Origin: Sclerotiophoma versabilis
Taxonomy: Eukaryota; Ascomycota; Dothideomycetes; Pleosporales; Didymellaceae
Length of the DNA: 64,000 nucleotides
Assembly (NCBI GenBank): GCA_012274445.1
Contig: JAAROD010000095.1
Coordinates: 124,001 to 188,000, forward strand
Direction: 5' to 3'
This document shows positions 54,755 through 64,000 of this stretch, in pieces. A model generated the notes under the pieces. That model had not been told where the DNA came from and did no database searches. It saw only the letters and a program-made list of their open reading frames with translations. The position numbers and the translations under genes were made by a program. Each line of letters begins with the position of its first letter. The stretch's first letter is position 1.

Positions 54755-56175
54755 TCAAACGTCTCCGCTATCTCTTGTCTTCTCCATATCTCTCGCCTTC
54801 TTCATCATGCCTTCCTCTCTTTGTAATTCGCTCTTGGCCCAAATCAAATCGCCAGTATATATTCCTCGAATGGTCCCAACCCAGTTGAGAAGATACACAA
54901 TAACCACAAACATATATGACGCAGCTGTCAAGCCTCTGAAAGCTGGCGAATCCATCGAGGTGCTCAACTGCAGCCAAGCAGTCACCAACGTTACCGTTGG
55001 AAACACCACGCTCCACCACGTCAATGTATACGAGAATTGCTTCTTGATGAATACATCCGCAACACCCACCACCGCAAGACATAATGTGAAATAGTCGAAG
55101 CCAAGTAAAAGCAGACCGAGCAACATGCCCGAGTAGTCGATTCCAGCGCCAGCCTGCTGGTCCCAAAAGGTGGTACTTGTAGCCTGAGGCTTATACTGCT
55201 GAAAGTATGTCTGCGCAGCCTTTCCTAAGATCTGGAATGCAGAGCTCAGCTGTCCCGCCGCACCGATCAAAATGAACAATCCAGCTCTTTGCGCCGGCGG
55301 GTTCAGCCCAGCAGCAAGCAGTCGATGGAAGAAGAGCGTGTACAAGATGATACCCATGAACAGGGCAATTCCAACAACGAAATATCCGACAACGATCATG
55401 GGAATCGCAAGTCGTGCACTCATCTCAGCACCGTTGTTCGCAATGTTCCCAGCTTCCACGCCCGCAGTTGCAAGACCAACAGGTGCCATGAACAGCACGG
55501 GCGTCATGCTGCGATCCATCTGGTTCCCTGTGTAGATACACGTCACGATAACCACGACTCCCGTCGTGAACATCCAGAACATGCCAATCCACCATAGTAC
55601 GTACGCGACAAGCGTGAACGCATGGCCACCCCACGCCGTTGTCGAGACTTGCGTAGCCGTGAGCGCAGCAATAGTCATCAGCACAATTGGCGGGATAGCG
55701 TAGGAACAGATTTCGTCTGGGTCAGCGAGCGCCCGACGGACGGCGACGTGCGGGTATATGATCCAGCGAGCAAGACTCAGGACACTGAAGAGCGTAAACA
55801 GCACGATTTCGAACACGTATAGCACGGATGCGAGGCGAAGTTGCCAGGGCGCCGAGTAAGGAAATGGCGAGGCGAGGATCAGCGCGAGACCGCCGGTTGA
55901 GATTGCTATAGCGAACTATGCCACAATTAGCACATGAGTGGAAGGAGAAAGCGATAAGGACGCACCCAGATGGGCTTGAAGCTTTCCAGCGCAGCGCCCC
56001 ATTTGCCGGTCGCATGGCGGTAGTGGCGTATCGATTGCTTGTTCAGCCTCTGATTCCTCCTCCTCTTGTGCTGTTCTGAATCCTCGTCGTCCTCTAGAGC
56101 ATGCGCGATATCCCCGTCAATGAGGCGCCAGGGTACGTTGAAGTCGTAGTCGTGTTCGCGTCGTTTGTACGCCAT
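54755..56175 (-). CDS. TDT-family membrane transporter (malate / sulfite exporter type)
   Basis: Exons 56175-55966 and 55915-54755 give 456 aa; the intron is GTGCGT...GGCATAG, phase 0. After a charged 55-residue N-terminus (MAYKRREHDYDFNVPW, HKRRRNQRLNKQ), ten membrane helices follow. The first carries the TDT signature FAIAISTGGLALIL. MTPVLFMAPVGLATAGV and GAAGQLSSAF match the malate transporter Mae1 and sulfite exporter Ssu1 region. TDT proteins export or import dicarboxylates, sulfite or related anions at the plasma membrane. The family member cannot be fixed from motifs. Long loops and the N-terminus favour the Mae1-like group in filamentous fungi. Confidence 0.85.
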
Positions 56176-59100
56176 CGCAGATAAGAGTGCCTCACAGGAT
56201 CCTTACGCCGATCGAAATTCCAGGCAGAAGGCGCAGGTGGTTAGCCAATTCAGACCGAGATGTTCCACGTAGTTAGAGAATAGGGCCACAGAGCCGCATG
56301 CACACAGCCAAGATTGTTTGAGCATTCTATCTAAGCATCTTGTCATTTTGCTTGATTAGTGTCTGTTATTGACGTCAGAACGCGTAGAAACTTTTGGTGT
56401 TGCTGGTCACTTTCGGATGTAATGGGATCGACATCATAAATATGGAGATTCAACGGCCCGCTATGCATTAGGGCGCGTGAAGTTCCGGATGTGAGCCGAT
56501 ACTTTCTCTTCTGCTCTTTTCTATCGTCTGCAAGTTCACGGGTTCTGAGGTCACGGACGGAGTGTCTATTTTGTCTCGTGCCTCGTCGTTTCCGTTTAAA
56601 TAAAACCAATGCACAACAAGACATTCAGAAAACCGAGGAGTGGAATGTACCGGCGTAGGGAAACCGGGTTCCACGACATGACAGCAGCAGGGAACGCGCT
56701 GATAATCGTTCAGCATCTGAAAACAGAGTGGCGAGATTTGTGGGGCGTGTTCGATCGCAGAGCCTCATGTGGGTCGAATCGGTACGCAGGTTTGACGAAC
56801 TTTCGGAAGCTATTTCGATCCTTCATAACAACTCCTTGTTTTAAGTTGTCTTGTTTCTTGATTACGTACTACCCGACGTGCATTCATCCGAAATATCGCA
56901 ACACTTGGTTTCTTGTTCTTCTAAGCTTGCAGTCGGATACGCATCCGCTTTAACTTGTCGCGCTATTCATTGTACGCGAACTTCCTCGTTTTCTGCTACA
57001 GGTCAAGGAATGCCTCTATAAAAAAGACATTGCCTTGACACCCGGCCTACCCCCTTCTTGTATTTCAAATAGCGGTACTTTGAATGGGATCAGCAACGTC
57101 TACCCTTCTCCCAGATGTCTTGCCTGGAGTTCTTACTGTCGTTGTAGCATGCTTTCGTTACAAGCCAGACCTTGACCAAGATACCTATATCTGAAGATGT
57201 CCGCGAACAAGGTTTGTTTCTGACCTGACTAGAGGTAAAGTCTGGCTCGTAAAAGCAACTCGACCCCCTTCCAACAGTACAGAATCATGGTCTTGCAAGG
57301 GCTACACTTTGACGCGCCACGAAGTCGTCTTTATGCTCTCGCCATACCAATCTCGGTCCTTAGATTTTCGGAATCTGTATCATCTAATAAAGACTAACGT
57401 GCGATTAGGATGATTCCTTGATCCAAAGACAGGGCCATGTGTACGCAATCTCATTTCCTTCTCCCCATATAGTTCCCAGGAACAGTATCACATCCGACAT
57501 GATATTGAGTCGCTGAAACTTCAGCATTCAGAATCAAAGCGAATCTACCGCCTCGCGAAGTCACAATTTTGAACATAACCCATGTATGACTGGTAGGTGT
57601 TGTCTGCAACGAGGTCTTTCGTCCGCTGCATGATCCACTGACTTGCATTTCTGACTTTTGCATTTCGATCTTTTCTCTTATCCGGAACTGTATTTAGGCA
57701 TACATATTAATAGATTATTTTCGCCTATCTTCATCAAAAAGACAGGCGGTCAACTGCATGCGGTTCGTGTTCGACTTGGAGAACTGATTCTTTAAAGATA
57801 TTTACGCCTCACGGTTTAACATAAATCTCTTCTGAGGCTTTTGTGCACACAAAACAGTAATGTGGTCTCTGCAAAATCGATTGGAGTCTCGGAAGCCTTG
57901 AGAATCATGTACAGATGCTTTTCGTGTGGTTCTGTATCCCCAACAACTAGTAGCCACAATGCAACTTGCATGGAAACGAGTAATTACTGGCACATGCTTC
58001 TCTTGAGGCTTTTTCATATCGAACGCGCAGATTTCTGAATACATCTTTCTGGTTGTCAGTGGTTGTCTGCATGATCTTCCAAATGGACCCTCTTGCATCC
58101 AACATGCTCAGTGCTGGGACTTGAGACGGACCATGGATATGCATGATAGTCTCTAGGTTTCACTTGAGACGGATGACAACACTAATTCACATAGACATGT
58201 ACTCTGTAGGCATCATTACCTCAGCTTCAAGAAACTTATATCGCTGGTGTATGCAAAAGTAACGCAGAAGCGAATCATGCTGTGCCGTGCAAGGCAGAGC
58301 AGATCAGTCGTTGCGTCCACAGACTTTGATATGTCTGCACCTTCTGCGGCTGCTCACGCTAGTTCTGGCATTTTTTACACTCCGGATGACAGCATCTCGG
58401 CGGCACTAGGTACTCAGGGTGCATAGGGGATTCATTTGAGATTTCGGCTGAGGGGCGGGTGTTCCAGATTTTGCTGTCTGGTTGTGCGTGGGCTCGAGAT
58501 AATATTTGATGTGCTCAAGACTCGAAGGTATCGTGCTAATAATGGTATGCAGGGTCGGCGCATCGGTTGCAAATCGCGTTGACGTGTATTTCGAACACAG
58601 TTTGACTTAAAAATCGGTCTTGATAATGGCTTTATTTGGTGACTTGCAGTCTAGTACTCAGCGCGGCAGCTGAGGTGGTGAGAGGCATTGAGCGCAAGTA
58701 GATGCAACGACTGTGGAAGTCATAAGGAGACAGAGTGTTGACTTCTATGGACGCAGTTGCATGTGGGTGTCTAGAGAGAGCACGTTGTGCTGGAGGCCGC
58801 TCGTGCTGGAACCTGGAGGCATACCAAGTCCCGCTCGAACTACACAGACCGCGCGCAAGCCTGCTCATCGGTGGTTCTTGGGTATCTGGTAGCCCTAAGA
58901 GCTCGCAGGGTTTGTAGCGACAGACTTGTGTAGTCATAGAGTGGTAGCATGGTAGGGGTGGCAGCCAGGAGTGCCAGGGCATATTTCGCTTGGCGGGCTG
59001 ACCTGCACTGATATAGTCTCGCACTGCCTACCTCCCAAATCCTCCTCCTCCTCCGTTACCCCTCCACATCATCACCATTGCATCCACGCAATACCACATT

Positions 59101-59203
59101 CCCATCAGAAACCAACTCTTCTTCATAACAAAGCCTTTTGGACACTCGAGCTGTGTTTGTTGGCTACATTTAATGTCACTACACACCGATTGTAGTTGCC
59201 GCC
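56176..59203. other. 3-kb stretch without a supported gene
   Basis: Upstream region of the TDT gene followed by long non-coding sequence. ORFs are short, overlapping and motif-free, the largest being 130 codons at 58632-59024 (minus). Base composition is mixed, with no obvious AT-rich block, terminal repeats or tRNA box pair. It may hold a long non-coding RNA or a lineage-specific intron-rich gene I cannot resolve. Confidence 0.4.
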
Positions 59204-59536
59204 ATGCCATCACCGATACCACCACTGTGCATGCCGCACCTACGATCGACTGAGTCCTCTTCTTGGTTGCAATCCGTCACGCGTGCCAAGCCGGATTTCT
59301 CCAAGTCGACATTAAAGAACACAACTGTCGTCGAGTCAGTTGAATGCCACTCGCAGGACCGATCAAAGACCAGAGCTGAGGCTATCGAGCCTTCTAGGAC
59401 GACAGCACCCCCTCCGGCACCACGACCACGCCGACTTTCATCGCCGAAGCTGTCTGACATTGAAGATGACCAACCATTCTGTCACTGCGATGCCAAGAAT
59501 TGCCCCAGCGCATCGTGTCAAAGAGCTTTGTTTTAA
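59204..59536 (+). CDS. Small hypothetical protein, 110 aa, Cys-containing C-terminus
   Basis: The ATG at 59204 has a strong context (GTTGCCGCCATGCC). The protein is Ser/Thr/Pro-rich (TTAPPPAPRPRRLSSPKLSD) and ends in a compact Cys motif, CHCDAKNCPSASC, with spacing 1-4-4, that could bind a metal or form disulfides. There is no signal peptide. The PKLSDIEDDQP segment looks like a phosphorylation or docking site. Known small fungal proteins of this shape are mostly uncharacterised. Length and context are the only support. Confidence 0.4.
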   Translation: MPSPIPPLCMPHLRSTESSSWLQSVTRAKPDFSKSTLKNTTVVESVECHSQDRSKTRAEAIEPSRTTAPPPAPRPRRLSSPKLSDIEDDQPFCHCDAKNCPSASCQRALF

Positions 59537-59821
59537 TGCACTGCATGCCTCCAGGCTTGAATGTTTCGATTTCGACTTCACTTGCGCTTGCGCAGCTTTA
59601 ACATGCGTTCTGCTTTCCTTTGTCATTCCTTGTTCGCTCGTGGACCTGATGGTCCTTTTTGTTGTCGGATGATTTTCAGTACAATACCACAGCGGGCGAT
59701 GAAGCGGGGTGTTGACTGTTATTTTCGGTTTCTTCGTGACTTTTGTTGAACAGATATTAGTAAAACCGTTTGTATTACATATTAACAATTCATGACTTAC
59801 ATTAAATGCGTGGTGCAGCTC

Positions 59822-60448
59822 TCACTCTGGCGGTCGCTCACTCTCGACGACAAAGTATTTGCCGGCCTTCTTCTCAGCTGACCCCAGGACATCCCAGTCC
59901 TCGACATCTCTAGCGTCAACTGGCGTTGTGTCCCTCTGTATACGCCTGTGCCATTTGCCGATAGTATTCTCTTTCGCCAATGCTTCTTTGAGTGTATCCA
60001 AACCAATTGTCTGCTCCTGCTCTGCTGCCTTGGTCTCGTCGCGTATAGCTCGCAGAGGCTTGACACCCGTTGTATCCACTCGCTGTATCTCGCCCACAAA
60101 GTGCAGCTGGGCTGCGAGTGTATCCAGCATTTTCTGTTCTTGTTCGGACGTCTCAGGTAGCGGTAGAGCTGAGAGCCTGAGGAGGTGATGTAGTTGCTTC
60201 GAGGAGATCTGCGGTGCGTCCGGAGCTCGTGTCTTGGGCGGTAGTAGCGATTCGACGGACCAGGTAGGCTTTGCAAGGAGTGTCTCCAGCTCGTCGGGGT
60301 GAATGCCTGATCTCTTCTGGCTGTTCGGTGCCGAGGTAATGTGTGACTGAACTTCTGACAGTGGGCGCGACGTGTGGAATGGTCGGTAAGAGCAGTGCGA
60401 AGGTTGGAAGAGCGATCTAGCGCTCAGCAACGCGCGCCGTGAAGTCAT
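59822..60448 (-). CDS. Mitochondrial GatC-like subunit of glutamyl-tRNA(Gln) amidotransferase
   Basis: Single exon, 208 aa. The N-terminus is basic with RRALLSARSLFQPSHCSYRP, typical of a mitochondrial presequence. The GatC-type fold follows: ISSKQLHHLLRLSALPLPE, a helix-turn-helix that in GatC reads as the start of the domain, then MLDTLAAQLHFVGEIQRVDT and GVKPLRAIRDET, which match the F--EIQ-VDT---PL core. GatC stabilises the amidotransferase that converts Glu-tRNA(Gln) to Gln-tRNA(Gln) in mitochondria. Fungal versions carry extra C-terminal sequence, as here (GKYFVVESERPPE). The gene is divergent from SEC17, with 364 bp between starts. Confidence 0.82.
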   Translation of the reverse strand: MTSRRALLSARSLFQPSHCSYRPFHTSRPLSEVQSHITSAPNSQKRSGIHPDELETLLAKPTWSVESLLPPKTRAPDAPQISSKQLHHLLRLSALPLPETSEQEQKMLDTLAAQLHFVGEIQRVDTTGVKPLRAIRDETKAAEQEQTIGLDTLKEALAKENTIGKWHRRIQRDTTPVDARDVEDWDVLGSAEKKAGKYFVVESERPPE

Positions 60449-60812
60449 TGTGAGTGTGCGGTTCTCAGGCGTTGGTAACAGCGACTATGAGTGATTCCTC
60501 AATTTGGACAGCGATTAGACACGCTTTCAAATGTCGAAATACAACCACGTACGATCATTAGGAAAGCTACAAGTTCCATAAGTACATCGTCGTCGAAGCT
60601 GCAAATTATGCTAACCTCTTAGGGCCAAGTGTTTCAAGGTCAGCGGGAAACCGCACTGGCCCAAGCTCCAGGGTCGTCATCGCCTTTGAAGCAGCTAACG
60701 CAGCCACCTGTCTCGACCAAACCTCAAGAACCACTTTAACATTGAACCCTTTCTTCGCCTTTGATATATACAGGAGATATTCGCGACCCAGAACATCCAT
60801 ACAAACGCAAAC
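60449..60812. promoter_or_regulatory. Divergent promoter of the GatC-like gene and SEC17
   Basis: The two start codons are 364 bp apart and point away from each other, so both promoters lie here. No specific binding site was identified. Confidence 0.55.
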
Positions 60813-62032
60813 ATGGCCGGCGACCCACGAGCGCTGCTTCGTCAGGTGGGGCACCTTCTCGAACTCAGCCACAGAGCAGATGACTGATATTGAGGTGCTA
60901 CAACAGGCGGAGACGTCGCTGCAGAAGGCATCCGGCGGCTTCAGCTTTTTTGGTGGGCGACAGGACAAGTGTACGGTTGACTTTGTATTATCGAATTCAA
61001 GAAACGGTCCCTCACTAACGCACGTGACAGACGAGGCAGCAGCAGAGCAATTCATTGCCGCAGCAAATGCGTTCCGCATGCAGAAGATGGGTACGAGGCA
61101 TTCAGAAAAAGTATAAAGAGAATCCAATATCGGGCGACTGACTCTTCGTAGGCAAGGAGGCCGGCGAAGCATTCGAGAAGGCAGCATCGGTCCAGCGCCA
61201 ACATCTCAATGAGCCAGATGACGAGGCCAACACACTCACAGAAGCCTTCAGTACAGCTCTAATCCCCTAGCATGTTAGCATTTCTCTAACACCTTGACAG
61301 AGGCTTACCGCAAGGACGACCCAGAAGCAGCAGCTAGATGCTTAGACAAGGCCATCACACATTATTGCAGCAAAGGCAACTTCCGCCGCGCAGCCACTCA
61401 CAAGCAGAATCTTGCCGAGCTATACGAAGTTGAACTTGGCGATAATGCACGTGCGGGTGCAGCCTACGAAGAGGCTGCCGGCTGGTACGAGAGCGTAAGT
61501 CACATTTCAAGCTGCAGATCTAGCGTCAAAGGCTAATATACGAACAGGACAACGCAGAGGTACATCACAAATCCATCCCTTCATTTTTGCAAACCCTAAC
61601 AACCCCCAACAGGCACTCGCGAACAAGCTCTGGCTCAAGACTGCTGACCTTGTTGCGCTGGAAGGCAAGGACTATTACAAGGCTATCTCGCTTTACGAGA
61701 AGGTTGCCAAAACATCCATCTCGAACAACCTCATGCGCTGGTCCGTCAAAGAGTATTTGCTCAAGGCCGGAATCTGCCAGTTGTGCACTGGCGACCAGGT
61801 CGGTGTCAATACCGCGCTCGACAGGTATAGGGAGCTGGATCCCAGCTTTAGCCAGCAGAGGGAGCACCAGCTGCTGTGTGACTTGGCGGCGGCGGTTCAG
61901 GAGGGCGACCAGGAGATGTTCGCTGATAAGCTGTTCCAGTATGATCAGTTGAGTAAGCTGGATAAATGGAAGACGACGCTGTTGTTGAGGATCAAGGGTG
62001 CGATCGAGGAAACTGGTGAGGACTTCTCCTAA
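60813..62032 (+). CDS. SEC17: Alpha-SNAP (vesicle fusion factor Sec17)
   Basis: Seven exons: 60813-60845, 60907-60975, 61036-61090, 61152-61250, 61301-61494, 61548-61559 and 61613-62032, giving 293 aa against 292 in yeast. The joined protein opens MAGDPRALLRQAETSLQKAS, then GGFSFFGGRQDK, and continues with the TPR-like helices KEAGEAFEKAASVQRQHLNE, KGNFRRAATHKQNLAELYEV and LFQYDQLSKLDKWKTTLLLR. Exon 6 is only 12 nt (DNAE), and the SDNAEALANKL junction agrees with the family. The third exon start is the least certain; it was chosen because it keeps the family spacing before AANAFR. Sec17 recruits Sec18/NSF to SNARE complexes for disassembly after fusion. The high intron density is unusual in this window. 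Confidence 0.9.
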
Positions 62033-62199
62033 GGCACAGCTCTGGGAGTGCTTTTATATGACAATAGTATGCATGGTTTGGAGCCGGGCATACTGGGGGC
62101 TTTTAGATGCTTCATAAGATTTCATTGTTCATGTTCTTTCCTTGTGTGCTTGTGGGAATCCTGTATGTGTTTACTACCTCGGTCAGAAATTGAAAGCGT

Positions 62200-64000
62200 C
62201 TAAGCCTTCTTCAGCTCCTTCTTCTCACTGACCGCCGCCGATTCCGGTGGCGGCACCTTCCTGGCATCATCTTTCGTCCCAAAGAAACCTCCAATGTCCA
62301 GACTCTTCGTCTTATCCTGCATAACCTGCCACATACTCTGTTCACTCTTCTTCTGCACTTCACCCTCCAACTTTTGCTTCTCCTTCTCGCCATCTTTCTC
62401 CTCGTCTCCAGTCGCCTCACCCTCATTCTTCTTCCTTTCAGCATCTTCCCTCTCCTTCTGTTTGGCCATCTCGTGCTCCGCTTTTTCGACCTCAGCGATA
62501 TCAACATCTTCGAACCCAATTTTGCGCAGGATAGACCCGGTGATGAAGCGGTATTGCAGATGTCCGTCAACAAGTTCCGTGACGTCGACGTTCTGGACGC
62601 CACGGACGCCCAGAACGGGCTGCAGCCCGGCGATGCCGAGCTGAACGGAGGACGTGCGGTACAAGAACCCGAGAATGTAGTCTTGCGTGCTGAATACGTT
62701 GACGACGCGGCCGCTGACTACGGAGCGCATTTTGCGCCAGTCTGCGGCGTCGGATGGGCAGGGAGCGCCGAGGAGGACAACATTCTCAATCAGACCAAAT
62801 GCTCTGCGGTCTGCGAGACGCTGGAGACACGAGTATATTAATCTTGCGCCGAGAGAGTATCCCACCAGTGTCACCGGTCGCTCGCCTTGAACCTTGTTGA
62901 TGAGCGCGTCTGCAAGCACTTCGCCGGCTTTGTCGGCACGGTACTTCGCGACACTGAACGGATTGTCGAGCACACTAGCGACCTTGAGCAGACCAAGAGG
63001 CCACATCGCTGCGCTGACGGCAGCGAAGACAGTTTGCTCGATGATCTTCTTCTTTGCATAACCCCATGCTGCACTTGTGATGAACGTTTCAAGGCTGTGT
63101 CCAAGCTTCAGTAAAGCTTCGAGTTCCCAACGCAGAGCAAAGCCTTCGGTGCCCTTGCCGATGTATCGCCATGGCGCAACGACCTCCTCTGGTTCGCGCA
63201 ACCAGCCGCTTATGGCAATGGCGACGCGGAGACGACGGGTCTCGTTGTCCTGCTTGGAGGGATCTTGACTACGGTGAATGTTCAGGAATGCAAAATCCTC
63301 GACTTGTCGTGCGTATGCGTCCATCGCGTCGCCCGTCATGCGAGCACCGTATGCACCGAAAAGGCCGCCGACAAGGACCGAGGAGCCTGCCAGTGTACCC
63401 AGATAGCCTGCTGCAGCTGTGGCCCCGAGACCCAGTCCGCCCATCACAGATCCGACACCTGCTGCAAGGAGAGGTGCAGCGAGACCGCCGGTTACGCCGA
63501 TCAGGGCGGCACCTGCGACGCTGGCAAGTCCGACCTTCCATTTGCGTGCGGTTTGGGAAGCTTCTGCTGCCTTCTTTGTCTCAGCGTCAGCATTGAGCTG
63601 TTGCGATGCGGCTTCGAGGAGGCCTTGGGCGACTGTCTCTTCGTCCTTCTTGAGGATGGACAGGTTGAGATGGAGTGAGCTGGTAAGGTAGAGTAGGAGA
63701 ATACGCGAATGAGCTGAGTAGTGCTCCAAGCTGAGAAGGATGAGGACTAGAGAATGCAGGATCAGGGCGCGTTTGGCTTCGTCAAGACGTGCCAGTCGTG
63801 AATCCACGGCTGGGTAACGCTCCTTGAAGGCTGTATCTTCATCTTTATCCTTTTGCGAGAGATGAGTCAAGCTCGTTGTTTCTGCCTCAGACATCTTGGC
63901 AAGTCCTTCGACTTTGTGGTCCTCGACTTGCTTGGTTTGCTCTTTCGCTTCTTCCCGTGAGTTGACTACCTCACCAATGCGGCTGATGACCTTGCCCCTC
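62200..64000 (-). CDS. DUF726-family alpha/beta-hydrolase membrane protein (partial, runs off right edge)
   Basis: The stop is at 62200. The frame stays open to base 64000, so the true start lies outside; the first internal ATG is at 63894. A glycine/alanine-rich hydrophobic hairpin (VGLASVAGAALIGVTGGLAA, then GSVMGGLGLGATAAAGYLG) precedes a hydrolase-like part with the nucleophile elbow GYSLGA, AISGWLREPEEV, and LIENVVLLGAPCPSDAADW. This order is typical of DUF726 / TMCO4-type proteins. The C-terminal 150 residues are Lys/Glu-rich and disordered. The catalytic Ser and Asp are plausible, but no substrate is known for the family. The gene is convergent with SEC17, with 167 bp between stops. 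Confidence 0.85.
   Translation of the reverse strand, partial: RGKVISRIGEVVNSREEAKEQTKQVEDHKVEGLAKMSEAETTSLTHLSQKDKDEDTAFKERYPAVDSRLARLDEAKRALILHSLVLILLSLEHYSAHSRILLLYLTSSLHLNLSILKKDEETVAQGLLEAASQQLNADAETKKAAEASQTARKWKVGLASVAGAALIGVTGGLAAPLLAAGVGSVMGGLGLGATAAAGYLGTLAGSSVLVGGLFGAYGARMTGDAMDAYARQVEDFAFLNIHRSQDPSKQDNETRRLRVAIAISGWLREPEEVVAPWRYIGKGTEGFALRWELEALLKLGHSLETFITSAAWGYAKKKIIEQTVFAAVSAAMWPLGLLKVASVLDNPFSVAKYRADKAGEVLADALINKVQGERPVTLVGYSLGARLIYSCLQRLADRRAFGLIENVVLLGAPCPSDAADWRKMRSVVSGRVVNVFSTQDYILGFLYRTSSVQLGIAGLQPVLGVRGVQNVDVTELVDGHLQYRFITGSILRKIGFEDVDIAEVEKAEHEMAKQKEREDAERKKNEGEATGDEEKDGEKEKQKLEGEVQKKSEQSMWQVMQDKTKSLDIGGFFGTKDDARKVPPPESAAVSEKKELKKA

Noticed and set aside
54490..54888. 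132-codon plus-strand ORF at the 3' end of the TDT transporter gene
   Set aside because: Overlaps the coding end of a well supported gene and has no motif.
58632..59024. 130-codon ORF on the minus strand
   Set aside because: No conserved motif, overlapping ORFs on the opposite strand, and composition typical of non-coding sequence.

Overview
The window is nuclear DNA of a filamentous ascomycete. Evidence: short (about 45-70 nt) GT-AG introns, a Zn2Cys6 regulator, a HET-domain protein, a fungal rhodopsin-fold membrane protein, a Nha1-type antiporter, and orthologues of Arg4, Mrs6, Sec17, dynactin p150 and Pxa2. Gene content and protein style suggest Pezizomycotina, probably Dothideomycetes; that placement is inference, as no marker was compared. 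No rRNA, tRNA or CRISPR was seen.

Layout. 1-2.2 kb: two divergent short-chain dehydrogenase (SDR) relics with in-frame stops. 2.6-8.9 kb: a small unknown gene, an Ap4A phosphorylase-like gene, a CorA-like membrane protein and a Na+/H+ antiporter. 10.1-14.1 kb: Rab escort protein and argininosuccinate lyase. 15.8-21.9 kb: sugar transporter, divergent polyol dehydrogenase and convergent Zn2Cys6 regulator; the shared promoter carries four copies of CGGAACCG. 22.3-27.6 kb: a disordered protein, a decayed and an intact copy of an IFI6/IFI27-like membrane protein, and an RCC1-repeat protein. 27.8-29.1 kb: a damaged rhodopsin-domain gene. 31.1-35.4 kb: a disordered Ser-rich protein and a signal peptide peptidase. 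36.1-41 kb: an ORF with one stop, a HET gene and a secreted GH5 mannanase. 42.8-47.1 kb: a 1001-residue membrane protein of unknown function and a frameshifted ORF. 47.7-56.2 kb: dynactin p150, a peroxisomal ABC transporter and a malate/sulfite-type transporter. 59.2-64 kb: a small Cys-containing ORF, a GatC-like mitochondrial protein, Sec17 with a 12-nt exon, and a DUF726 protein that runs off the right edge.

Most genes are unrelated housekeeping functions. The one block that looks like a functional unit is transporter, polyol dehydrogenase and regulator at 15.8-21.9 kb. Exon models were built by hand from splice signals, frame continuity and remembered family conservation. Coordinates given as a span include introns; exons are listed in the evidence.
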